NCBI RefSeq assembly: GCF_013317235.1
Contig: NZ_WLCM01000007.1
Coordinates: forward strand, 116,256 to 180,255
Origin: Leisingera sp. ANG59
GTDB lineage: Bacteria > Pseudomonadota > Alphaproteobacteria > Rhodobacterales > Rhodobacteraceae
Length of the DNA stretch: 64,000 nucleotides
Reading direction: 5' to 3'
The translations under genes were made by a program, and so were the position numbers. Below are positions 19,064-27,540 of this stretch, piece after piece; position 1 is the stretch's first letter, and each line of letters begins with the position of its first letter. Under the pieces are notes generated by a model, which worked only from the letters and a program-made list of their open reading frames with translations, ran no database searches and was not told where the DNA came from.

Positions 19064-20254
19064 ATGGCGTTTTTCTCAAAGCTCAAGGAGCGGCTGTTCA
19101 AATCCTCCTCCAAGCTCGAGCAGGGGCTCGATGCGATTGTCGAGGAGGGCGCGGAGAGCGGTGCGGCGGAGGCTGCGGAGACTCAAGCTGAGGCCCATGT
19201 CGAGGCGCTGGCGGAGTCCCCGGCGGTAACGCCTGAGCAGCCTGCACCTGCGCCGGTGCCGCAGCCCGAACCTGTTGCTGAGCCGGAGCCTTCGCCAGAG
19301 CCCGCTCCTGCGCCGCAGCCGGTGGCCGCGCCCAACCCTGTCCCTGCGCCGGAACCTGAGAAAAAGTCGCCGGGCCTGCTGGGCCGTCTGATGGGGCGCT
19401 CTGCTGCGGCGGAACCGCGCCGGGCGCTGGATGACGACATGCTGGAGCAGCTGGAAGAGCTGCTGATCGCCGCTGATATGGGGGTGGACACCGCGTTGCG
19501 TGTGACCGCCAACCTGGCCGAAGGGCGGATGGGCAAGAAGGTCTCCAGCCGCGAGATCAAGGAGCTGCTGGCGCAGGAAGTCGCGCGCATCATGGAGCCG
19601 GTGGCGAAGCCGTTGCCGATCTATGCCAAGCGCCCGCAGGTGGTGCTGGTGGTGGGCGTGAACGGCTCCGGCAAGACCACCACCATCGGCAAGCTGGCCA
19701 GCCAGTTCAAGGGCGCAGGGAAAAAGGTGGTGATTGCCGCGGGTGACACCTTCCGCGCCGCTGCGGTGGAGCAGCTGCAGGTCTGGGGCGACCGGGCCGG
19801 GGTGCCGGTGCTGACTGCGCCCGAAGGTTCCGACCCGGCGTCATTGGCGTTTGATGCGATGACCAAGGCGCAGGAAGACGGTGCTGACCTTCTGATGATC
19901 GACACCGCAGGCCGTCTGCAGAACCGCGCCGACCTGATGGAGGAGCTGGCCAAGATCGTCCGGGTGATCCGCAAAAAGGATGAGACCGCGCCGCACAACA
20001 CACTGCTGGTGCTGGACGCCACCACCGGCCAGAACGCGCTGAGCCAGGTCGGCACTTTCCAGCAGTTGGCGGATGTATCGGGCCTGGTGATGACCAAGCT
20101 GGACGGCACCGCCAAGGGCGGCGTGCTGGTGGCGCTGGCGGACAAGTTCGGCCTGCCGATCCACGCCATCGGCGTGGGCGAGCAGATCGACGACCTGGCG
20201 CCCTTCGATCCGGAAGAATTCGCCGCTGCGCTGACCGGTTTGGAGAAATCCTGA
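19064..20254 (+). CDS. ftsY: signal recognition particle receptor FtsY
   Basis: A 396-aa GTPase that docks SRP-ribosome complexes at the inner membrane for co-translational insertion. An N-terminal amphipathic stretch (MAFFSKLKERLFKSSSKLEQ) is followed by an acidic Pro/Ala/Glu-rich linker (about 35-105) and the N domain. The G domain has the P-loop GVNGSGKTTT, DTAGRLQNRADL and TKLDGTAKGG. ATG 19064 has GGAG seven bases upstream and begins the normal FtsY N-terminus. The frame is nevertheless open upstream through yhhN because of the G7 run, so a fused product is formally possible. Confidence 0.95.
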   Translation: MAFFSKLKERLFKSSSKLEQGLDAIVEEGAESGAAEAAETQAEAHVEALAESPAVTPEQPAPAPVPQPEPVAEPEPSPEPAPAPQPVAAPNPVPAPEPEKKSPGLLGRLMGRSAAAEPRRALDDDMLEQLEELLIAADMGVDTALRVTANLAEGRMGKKVSSREIKELLAQEVARIMEPVAKPLPIYAKRPQVVLVVGVNGSGKTTTIGKLASQFKGAGKKVVIAAGDTFRAAAVEQLQVWGDRAGVPVLTAPEGSDPASLAFDAMTKAQEDGADLLMIDTAGRLQNRADLMEELAKIVRVIRKKDETAPHNTLLVLDATTGQNALSQVGTFQQLADVSGLVMTKLDGTAKGGVLVALADKFGLPIHAIGVGEQIDDLAPFDPEEFAAALTGLEKS

Positions 20255-20257
20255 CCC

Positions 20258-20308
20258 CCGCTTCCTCTTGCTGAAAATATCCCGTGGGTCCGGGGGCAGA
20301 GCCCCCGG
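20258..20308 (+). repeat. dispersed intergenic repeat with GC-rich hairpin (copy A)
   Basis: After ftsY the sequence CTTCCTCTTGCTGAAAATAT leads into a perfect 8-bp hairpin (20290-20297 with 20301-20308). Related TTCTTTGC...AATACTC modules occur at 24178-24258, and inverted at 38259-38288. It may act as a terminator but has no T run. Confidence 0.5.
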
Positions 20309-20337
20309 CGCTCTCCTCCCGCGCAAAGGCATTTGAT

Positions 20338-21240
20338 TTGAGCGATTGGCTGATCTCCCTGGAAGGCACCGAGGCCGGGCATCAGGCAGCGCTGTATCTG
20401 GCGGTGATGGCGGCCTTTCTGCACGCGGTTTTCGGGGCTCTGCAGAAGGGGCGCCATGACCCCTGGCTGTCGCGCGGCGCGATCGATTTTTCCTACTGCG
20501 TGATGGCCGCGCCTTTTGCCTTCTTTGTGGTGCCCTGGCCCGAGCCGCACATGTGGCTGATCTTCTTTGGCGCCTGGGTGATCCATGTGCTTTACAAGCT
20601 GTTCCAAGCGCTGGCCTATTCCAAAGGCGCCTACACGGTGGTCTACCCGGTGGTGCGCGGCACCGGGCCGCTGTTCACGGTGATCGGCGCCTACTGGCTG
20701 TTCGGCGAGGTCTTCACGGTAACGCAGTGGCTGGGCGTCGCGGTGCTGCTGGCCGGGATCTTCGGGCTGGCCGTCTACAACTTCATCTTTCTGGTCACCG
20801 AGCGGGAGACGCTGGGGATCGCGCTGATGCTGGCGGTGATCACCGGGTTGTTCGTGGCGCTTTACACCACCTATGACGCCTTCGGCATCCGGGCGACCAC
20901 CGATCCTTTCACCTTCCTGGCGTGGTTCTTCATGATCGACGGGCTGGTGTTCCCGGTCATCGCCTTTGCCCGCTGGCGCGGCATGGCGGAGCCCCCGGCG
21001 CCGGGGCCGCTGATGGTCAAGGGCTTCTTCGGCGGGCTGGTGGCCTTTGCCTCCTTCGGGGCGATCATGCTGGCGACCCGGCTCGACAAGGTGGGGGAGG
21101 CGGCGGTGCTGCGCGAGACCTCAACCGTGTTTGCCGCGCTGATCGGCTGGCTGGTGCTGAAGGAAACCGTGGGGCCGCGGCGGATCGCGCTGATGGCTTT
21201 GATCGCGCTGGGCGCCGTGATAGTGGAAATGGGCGGCTGA
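20338..21240 (+). CDS. EamA/DMT-superfamily transporter
   Basis: A 300-aa inner-membrane protein with about ten hydrophobic helices in two homologous halves, typical of drug/metabolite exporters. The second half contains EAAVLRETSTVFAALIGWLVLKE, the characteristic last-helices motif. The substrate is unknown. The TTG at 20338 was chosen because AAAGG lies eight bases upstream and the hydrophilic start LSDWLISLEGTEAG fits; the in-frame ATGs at 20284 (inside the upstream hairpin) and 20407 (inside the first helix) are less likely. It is followed 29 bases later by yciB. Confidence 0.82.
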   Translation: MSDWLISLEGTEAGHQAALYLAVMAAFLHAVFGALQKGRHDPWLSRGAIDFSYCVMAAPFAFFVVPWPEPHMWLIFFGAWVIHVLYKLFQALAYSKGAYTVVYPVVRGTGPLFTVIGAYWLFGEVFTVTQWLGVAVLLAGIFGLAVYNFIFLVTERETLGIALMLAVITGLFVALYTTYDAFGIRATTDPFTFLAWFFMIDGLVFPVIAFARWRGMAEPPAPGPLMVKGFFGGLVAFASFGAIMLATRLDKVGEAAVLRETSTVFAALIGWLVLKETVGPRRIALMALIALGAVIVEMGG

Positions 21241-21269
21241 GGCCGCGTGCAGAACTGACAGGAGGCCCC

Positions 21270-21881
21270 ATGGCCGGAAAGAAGATCAACCCGACCCTGA
21301 AGATGGTGCTGGAACTGGGCCCGATTGTCCTGTTCTTCGTCGGCTACCTGAAGCTGAAGGATGAGGTGTTTCTGATCGGCGGCAGCGAATACAAGGGCTT
21401 CATCGTCATCACCGCGGCGTTCATCCCGCTGATGGCGGCCTCAACCCTGGCGCTGTGGAAACTGACCGGGCACCTGTCGCGGATGCAGTTCGCCACGCTG
21501 GTGCTGGTGGTGCTGTTCGGCGGCATGTCGGTGTGGTTCAACGACGACCGCTTCATCAAGATGAAGCCGACGATGCTGTATCTGCTGTTCGGCGGGCTCT
21601 TGGGGCTAGGCCTGATGCGCGGCCAAAGCTGGCTCAAGGTGGTGATGGAGGAACTGATGCCGCTGAAGCAGGAGGGCTGGATGATCCTGACCCGGCGGCT
21701 GTGCGCGTTCTTCTTCGCCCTGGCGGCGGCCAATGAGCTGATCTGGCGGACGCAAAGCACCGAGACCTGGGTCTATTTCAAGACCTTCGGCCTGCCGGTG
21801 GCGATGTTCGCCTTCTTCATGCTGCAGGGGCAGCTGTTCCAGAAATACGGCGAAGAAGAAGAGGCCGGTCCCGCCAAGTAG
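21270..21881 (+). CDS. yciB: inner-membrane septation protein A homologue (YciB)
   Basis: A 203-aa integral membrane protein with five to six helices. It matches the YciB/IspZ family by LELGPIVLFFVGYLK near the N-terminus and by the central WFNDDRFIKMKPTMLYLLFG and WMILTRRLCAFFFALAAANE. In enterobacteria YciB interacts with cell-elongation and division proteins; its precise role is not settled. The ATG has a good AGGAGG site. It may be co-transcribed with the EamA gene. Two hairpins and a T run follow. Confidence 0.9.
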   Translation: MAGKKINPTLKMVLELGPIVLFFVGYLKLKDEVFLIGGSEYKGFIVITAAFIPLMAASTLALWKLTGHLSRMQFATLVLVVLFGGMSVWFNDDRFIKMKPTMLYLLFGGLLGLGLMRGQSWLKVVMEELMPLKQEGWMILTRRLCAFFFALAAANELIWRTQSTETWVYFKTFGLPVAMFAFFMLQGQLFQKYGEEEEAGPAK

Positions 21882-21942
21882 GGGCAGGCAGTAACATTAG
21901 AGATTTCGCAGTTAGGGCTGTGGCTGCCTGGGCGGGCGCGAA

Positions 21943-22003
21943 TGCGCCTGCCGGGGGGCAGGCAGGCGCAGCCCGGCCTATCGGCCAGGCGTAAACTTTT
22001 TTT
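21943..22003 (+). terminator. double hairpin and T run after yciB
   Basis: A 10-bp perfect stem (21943-21952 with 21961-21970) abuts a second stem (21971-21978 with 21983-21990, one mismatch). Seven T (21997-22003) follow six bases later. It sits between the convergent yciB and GST genes. Confidence 0.6.
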
Positions 22004-22009
22004 GTGTGA

Positions 22010-22693
22010 CTATTTGCCGAATAATACTTGCTGCGCCTTGCTGTCCGACCGGTCGGCGCGCAGGTCCGCGTGCAGCGCCCGGCCTGCCACCACGCCGGGG
22101 CGGGACCACATCAGATCGAGCCAGCGGGCCAGATGCGGTTTGTCCTCCAGCGTCTGCTGCTGGCCCTCCCACAGCGAGGCCCATGGCCAGATCGCCATAT
22201 CAGCAATCGTATAGTCCGCGCCCGCCGCATACTCATTCTCCGCCAGCTGCCGGTCCAGCACGCCGTAGAGGCGGGCGGCCTCGCTGCGGTAGCGGTCCTT
22301 GGCATAGGGCAGATCCTCGGGCGCGTATTTCAGGAAGTGATGCGCCTGGCCCGCCATCGGGCCGACCCCGCCCATCTGCCACATCAGCCATTGATCCACC
22401 CTGAGCCGGGCACGCTCATCCGTGCCGTAGAACTGCCCGGTCTTGCGGGCGAGATACTGCAGGATGGCGCCGCTTTCGAACAGCGAGACCGGCGCGCCGC
22501 CCGGCCCGTCCGGGTCGATGATCGCGGGCATCTTGTTGCCGGGAGAGATCTTCAGGAACTCCGGCGCGAACTGATCGCCTTTGCCAATGTCGATCAGGGT
22601 GACCTCGTAAGGAAGCCTCATCTCCTCCAAGGCGATGGAGATTTTCCAGCCGTTCGGGGTGGGCCAGTAGAAAAGCCGGATCGGGTCCTGCAT
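22010..22693 (-). CDS. glutathione S-transferase family protein (YfcG/Ure2p-like)
   Basis: A 227-aa thioredoxin-fold enzyme. The N-terminal domain begins IRLFYWPTPNGWKISIALEE, where TPNGWK matches the active-site region of nu-class/YfcG-type GSTs that act as disulfide-bond oxidoreductases. The glutathione-binding SGAILQYLA (preceded by LFE) follows at about residues 75-85, and the all-helical C-terminal domain includes YTIADMAIWPW. Disulfide reductase or conjugating activity is inferred from the subfamily. The gene is divergent from the metZ riboswitch region. Confidence 0.88.
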   Translation of the reverse strand: MQDPIRLFYWPTPNGWKISIALEEMRLPYEVTLIDIGKGDQFAPEFLKISPGNKMPAIIDPDGPGGAPVSLFESGAILQYLARKTGQFYGTDERARLRVDQWLMWQMGGVGPMAGQAHHFLKYAPEDLPYAKDRYRSEAARLYGVLDRQLAENEYAAGADYTIADMAIWPWASLWEGQQQTLEDKPHLARWLDLMWSRPGVVAGRALHADLRADRSDSKAQQVLFGK

Positions 22694-22835
22694 CTTGCGC
22701 CTCCGTCTATCAACCCGGCCACAGGAGCATGGGGGGCGCGGGCAGGCAAGGGGCTGGGGCGCTCACATCCGTGTGACGCGGGTGGATGCGGCGGCTTGAC
22801 CGAATCCCGCAAGATGCGTAAAGCCCGTGCATCAC

Positions 22836-22890
22836 ATCGTGGCGATTTGTTACCGGATTGCGGGCCACGTTAAACAATCCCGCTAAAGAG
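22836..22890 (+). ncRNA. SAM-II riboswitch
   Basis: The sequence matches the SAM-II (metA motif) aptamer. The P1 strands are CGTGG (22838-22842) and CCACG (22865-22869). Between them lies the conserved GATTTG...CCGG, and after them GTTAAA and the CGCTAAAG pseudoknot strand (22881-22888). SAM-II RNAs bind S-adenosylmethionine and repress methionine genes in alphaproteobacteria. It lies 79 bases upstream of metZ. Confidence 0.92.
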
Positions 22891-22905
22891 GTCAGGACGT
22901 GAAGG

Positions 22906-22938
22906 ACCCCCTTTCGCTTGGCCGAATGGGGGTTTTTT
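22906..22938 (+). terminator. intrinsic terminator between the SAM-II aptamer and metZ
   Basis: An 11-bp stem with one mismatch (22906-22916 with 22923-22933) and a 6-base loop, followed by TTTTTT. It starts 16 bases after the aptamer and ends 30 bases before the metZ start. This suggests that SAM binding could control metZ by premature termination. Confidence 0.85.
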
Positions 22939-22968
22939 GTGCGCTATGGGCGCGAGGAGACAGAAGAG

Positions 22969-24159
22969 ATGAGCGACAACTGGAACAAGCGCACCACGCT
23001 GGTGCATGGAGGCACCCGCCGCAGCCAGTACAACGAAGTCAGCGAAGCCATTTTCCTGACCCAGGGCTTTGTCTACGACAGCGCCGAGCAGGCCGAGGCG
23101 CGGTTCATCGAGACCGGCCCGGACGAGTTCATCTATGCCCGTTACGGCAACCCGACCGTCGACATGTTCGAAAAGCGCATCGCGGCGCTGGAAGGGGCAG
23201 AGGATGCTTTTGCCACTGCCTCCGGCATGGCGGCTGTCAACGGCGCGCTGACCTCGCTGGTGAAGGCGGGGGATCACATCGTGTCGGCCAAGGCGCTGTT
23301 CGGTTCCTGCAACTATATCCTGTCGGATGTGCTGGGCCGCTTCGGGGTTGAGGTCACCTTCATCGACGGCACCGATCTGGAGGCCTGGAAGGCGGCGGTG
23401 CGCCCGGACACCAGGGCGGTCTTTTTCGAGAGCATGTCGAACCCGACGCTGGAGGTGATCGACATCGCCGGCGTTGCTGAGATCGCGCATTCGGTTGGCG
23501 CCACGGTGGTGGTGGACAACGTGTTCTCGACACCGGTGTTCTCCGACGCCATCGCGCAGGGCGCCGATGTGGTGATCTATTCCGCGACCAAGCATATCGA
23601 CGGCCAGGGCCGGGCGCTGGGCGGGGTGGTGCTGGGCACCAAGGACTACATCCGCGGCACGCTGGAGCCCTATATGAAGCACACTGGCGGCTCATTGAGC
23701 CCGTTCAATGCCTGGGTGATGCTGAAGGGGCTGGAAACCATTTCGCTGCGGGTGAACGCGCAGGCCGAGACCGCGCTGAAGATCGCCGAAGCGCTGGAGG
23801 GCCATCCGGCGCTGGAGCGCACCATCTACCCGGGCCTCAAGGGCCACGCGCAATACGCGCTGGTGCAGACCCAGCTGGGCGGCAAGGGCGGCACCGTCCT
23901 GTCGCTGGACCTGAAGGGTGGTAAAGAGGCCGCGTTCAAGTTCCTGAACGCGATGACCATCCCGGTGATCTCCAACAACCTGGGCGACGCCAAATCCATC
24001 GCCACCCACCCGGCGACCACCACCCACCAGCGGCTGAGTGATGAGCTGAAGGCGGAGCTGGGCATCACCCCCGGCCTGGTGCGGTTCTCGGTCGGGCTGG
24101 AGGATGCCGATGACCTGATCGCCGACCTCAAGGCGGCGCTGGAGGTTTCGCAAGCCTGA
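22969..24159 (+). CDS. metZ: O-succinylhomoserine sulfhydrylase
   Basis: A 396-aa PLP enzyme of the Cys/Met metabolism family that makes homocysteine from an acylated homoserine and sulfide. The PLP lysine is Lys208 in YSATKHIDGQGR. Other family features are the YARYGNPTV segment near 56-64, SGMAAVNGAL and the C-terminal RFSVGLED. The call of MetZ rather than MetB/MetC rests on overall similarity and on the SAM-II control element upstream. Whether the donor is succinyl- or acetylhomoserine is not proven. GAGGAG lies nine bases before the ATG. Confidence 0.93.
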   Translation: MSDNWNKRTTLVHGGTRRSQYNEVSEAIFLTQGFVYDSAEQAEARFIETGPDEFIYARYGNPTVDMFEKRIAALEGAEDAFATASGMAAVNGALTSLVKAGDHIVSAKALFGSCNYILSDVLGRFGVEVTFIDGTDLEAWKAAVRPDTRAVFFESMSNPTLEVIDIAGVAEIAHSVGATVVVDNVFSTPVFSDAIAQGADVVIYSATKHIDGQGRALGGVVLGTKDYIRGTLEPYMKHTGGSLSPFNAWVMLKGLETISLRVNAQAETALKIAEALEGHPALERTIYPGLKGHAQYALVQTQLGGKGGTVLSLDLKGGKEAAFKFLNAMTIPVISNNLGDAKSIATHPATTTHQRLSDELKAELGITPGLVRFSVGLEDADDLIADLKAALEVSQA

Positions 24160-24177
24160 TTCCTGAGACCCGGCAGG

Positions 24178-24258
24178 GCTTCTTCTTTGCCGGAATACTC
24201 TCGGGGGTGAATTGAGCCGCAGGCTCAAGAGGGGGCAGACAGCCCCCTCTCTTTTTTT
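24178..24258 (+). terminator. metZ terminator within a dispersed repeat (copy B)
   Basis: CTTCTTCTTTGCCGGAATAC is followed by a small GAGCC/GGCTC hairpin (24214-24226) and then a 9-bp perfect stem (24228-24236 with 24242-24250) and seven T. The AT-rich part resembles the modules at 20258 and 38259, so a mobile-looking intergenic repeat appears to serve as the terminator. Confidence 0.85.
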
Positions 24259-24270
24259 AATGCTGTCCGG

Positions 24271-25059
24271 TCAGGAGGCCCGGCCGTAAAAGCCGATGTT
24301 CTCCGCGTCGGTGAACCGGACGCCGGGGCGTTCATAGAAGGTGAAGACGGCGATCACCCGCGCCTTGTCCCCTTTCACTGTGCCGACGCGGTGGGGGGAG
24401 TTCTTGCCGCGGAAGATATTGAGGGTTCCGGGATCGAGGGTGATCACGCGCATGTTGGGGTCTTTGCCGGCCAGCAGCCGTTCGACGCCGTCGTAGTTCG
24501 GGTCGTCATCCGTGCGCAGCTCCGGGCTATAGAGGAATTCGCCGCCTTCCTCGGGCGCTTGCAGCAGCATGGTGGTGGTGAACTCCGACCGGTCGAAATG
24601 CCAGTTCAGCGCCTGCTCGGCGCCGTAGGACATGATGTTCAGCCGCGCCAGCGGGTCATCCATGGTGTAAAGCGCGGGTTTCTCCATGGTGGCGGCGAGG
24701 AATTCCGCAAACGGCGGCCAGTCATACAAGCGCAGCACCGGCGAGTCCGGGAACTGGTCGGCGCAGAGGGTGAAGTTCGAGGTCTCGACCTTTTGCAGGG
24801 CTGGGTGGTCCGGCGCCAGGCCGTCGACCGCGTCCTTGAAATAAATGTTGTGCCAGCGCTTGTGGTGGAAGCTTTCGGTTTCAAATTTGCCCTTCAGCGC
24901 ATCGGCAGCGCCTTGGGCCACCTCGGGCCTCATCAGCCCGTCCAGGCTGAACATGCCGTCTTCGGCCAGCTCGGCGCGGCAGCGGTCCACCAGCGCCTGC
25001 CATTCGGGGCTGCCGGGGCGGTCGAGCGGGTATCGGTCAAGGTCAAGAATGTCGCGCAT
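24271..25059 (-). CDS. HalD/BesD-like 2-oxoglutarate/Fe(II)-dependent oxygenase
   Basis: A 262-aa soluble oxygenase resembling the family that includes the amino-acid halogenases BesD and HalD. The iron-binding facial triad reads His153-x-Asp155 (NWHFDRSEF) and His223 (KNSPHRV), and Arg234 fits the 2-oxoglutarate anchor. Radical halogenases of this family have Gly in place of the Asp. The Asp here therefore predicts hydroxylation or another oxidation rather than halogenation. The substrate is unknown; free amino acids are plausible from the family. It is divergent from a LysR gene 110 bases away, its probable regulator. Confidence 0.75.
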   Translation of the reverse strand: MRDILDLDRYPLDRPGSPEWQALVDRCRAELAEDGMFSLDGLMRPEVAQGAADALKGKFETESFHHKRWHNIYFKDAVDGLAPDHPALQKVETSNFTLCADQFPDSPVLRLYDWPPFAEFLAATMEKPALYTMDDPLARLNIMSYGAEQALNWHFDRSEFTTTMLLQAPEEGGEFLYSPELRTDDDPNYDGVERLLAGKDPNMRVITLDPGTLNIFRGKNSPHRVGTVKGDKARVIAVFTFYERPGVRFTDAENIGFYGRAS

Positions 25060-25132
25060 GGGGAGTTCCTTGGGGATCGTTTGACTTTATCAAAGCCTGC
25101 GCGCCGGACGGGGATCTGACCACTATAAAATA

Positions 25133-25149
25133 TCTTGGCGAGCATAAGA
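25133..25149. promoter_or_regulatory. candidate LysR-type operator
   Basis: TCTT (25133-25136) and AAGA (25146-25149) form an interrupted dyad separated by nine bases, containing a T-N11-A match. It lies in the shared region between the oxygenase and the LysR gene. This is a short motif and could be chance. Confidence 0.3.
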
Positions 25150-25169
25150 AAAATTTGCACTGTGCGGGT

Positions 25170-26024
25170 ATGAAACTGCCGCCGCTCAACGCCCTGCGCG
25201 CCTTTGAATGCGCTGCCCGGACCGGGAGCTTTTCGGCTGCCGGGGCAGAGCTGGGGGTCAGTTCCGCGGCGGTGTCGATGCAGGTGAAGAACCTGGAGGA
25301 CTGGCTGGGGCTGAAGCTGTTCACCCGCCGCGCCAACCGGGTTCGGCTGACCGATGCCGGGCGGGACTATTACCAGAAGGCGGCGGTGTCGCTGGCGGAG
25401 ATCGCCAGCTACACCGAGGCGCTGACCGTAGGCGGCGCCCGGCGCCCGCTGGTGATCTCTGCCACGCCGGCACTGGCACAGCTGTGGCTGCCGGAGCGGC
25501 TGAAAGCCTTTGCGGCGCTGCGGCCCGATGTGACGGTGCGGCTCAGGATCGAGGATGACAGGATCGACTTGGAGGCGGAGGGCATTGACGCGCGGCTGAC
25601 CTATGGCGGCGAGCATCCCGAGCACCGCACCCGGGAGCTGTTCAGCGACCGGCTGGTGCCTGTCGGCGCGGATCCGCAGGCGGAGCTGGGCAGCGCGCCG
25701 CTGGTGGAGGTTGCCTGGGGCGAGACCATCGCCTCCGTGCCGGGCTGGCGGCAGTATTTTGCGCAGCATGGAATGGCGCGCCCCGGCTTGGCGGCGGCGG
25801 CCATCGGGCAGTCGGTGCCGTCGGTGGTGTCGCTGGTGCAGGCGGGGCTGGGCATTGCGCTGCTGCCGGAGCAGGTGGTGGGCGGCGAAATCCGGGCGGG
25901 CAGGCTGCACCGGCTGGAGGGGCCGGCGCTGGAGATGCAGCGCCCCTATGTGCTGGTCACCCCCCATTTCAAGGCGCGCTCGCGGCGCCTGAGGGCGCTT
26001 GCAGAGGTGCTTGGGGTCCGTTAA
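25170..26024 (+). CDS. LysR-family transcriptional regulator (GcvA-like)
   Basis: A 284-aa regulator. The N-terminal helix-turn-helix reads LPPLNALRAFECAARTGSFS then SAAGAELGVSSAAVSMQVKN, closely like the GcvA subgroup. The C-terminal effector domain (about residues 90-284) has the usual two-lobe pattern including GQSVPSVVSLVQAGLGIALLP. The ATG at 25170 starts the conserved region; the in-frame ATG at 25155 adds five residues. Divergent orientation to the 2OG oxygenase suggests it controls that gene and itself. The co-inducer is not known. Confidence 0.88.
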   Translation: MKLPPLNALRAFECAARTGSFSAAGAELGVSSAAVSMQVKNLEDWLGLKLFTRRANRVRLTDAGRDYYQKAAVSLAEIASYTEALTVGGARRPLVISATPALAQLWLPERLKAFAALRPDVTVRLRIEDDRIDLEAEGIDARLTYGGEHPEHRTRELFSDRLVPVGADPQAELGSAPLVEVAWGETIASVPGWRQYFAQHGMARPGLAAAAIGQSVPSVVSLVQAGLGIALLPEQVVGGEIRAGRLHRLEGPALEMQRPYVLVTPHFKARSRRLRALAEVLGVR

Positions 26025-26071
26025 GGCGCCGGTTCTGCCGCAAATGGCGGATCCGTTTTGAAAATTGCCGC

Positions 26072-26086
26072 GTAACAGTATATGTG
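26072..26086. promoter_or_regulatory. imperfect palindrome upstream of folE2 (possible Zur site)
   Basis: GTAACAGTATATGTG lies about 50 bases before the folE2 start and is only loosely dyad-symmetric. FolE2 genes are often under zinc control by Zur, whose sites have AT-rich TGTTATA-type cores. The match is weak and reported only because of the gene behind it. Confidence 0.2.
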
Positions 26087-26134
26087 GGTGGCCTGCCGCA
26101 CCCTATATGGGCCGTATCACTGGGGGAAACGCCG

Positions 26135-27238
<1,104 letters not shown>

Positions 27239-27294
27239 GGCGCCTGGACCTGCCTGAATTTCAGGCGGGTTTCCGCTAGACTGCGGCCTGATCC

Positions 27295-27323
27295 GCGGCA
27301 ATTTCTGCATTGCCGCATTTTTT
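27295..27323 (+). terminator. folE2 terminator
   Basis: An 8-bp perfect stem (27295-27302 with 27309-27316), a 6-base loop and six T. The rest of the 27239-27540 gap holds a further GC hairpin (about 27366-27387), presumably part of the leader of the next gene, and no supported ORF. Confidence 0.88.
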
Positions 27324-27540
27324 ACGCCGCAGCGCAGAGGTTCATGCTAGCGTCAAGTCGAATCCCCCCGGCCGTCCTGCCGGGGGCGAGGGGAGCTTGC
27401 GCGCAGGTGTCTGCAATTGACGGCCCGTTTTCCGCTGCATCAGGCCCGGGATGCCCCCGGCGGCCGCTCCCGTGTTTCTTTGCCGGATGCCGCAGCGCCA
27501 TTCCGGGGCAAGTGCAGTGCAGGACTATTAGGAGTAACAA

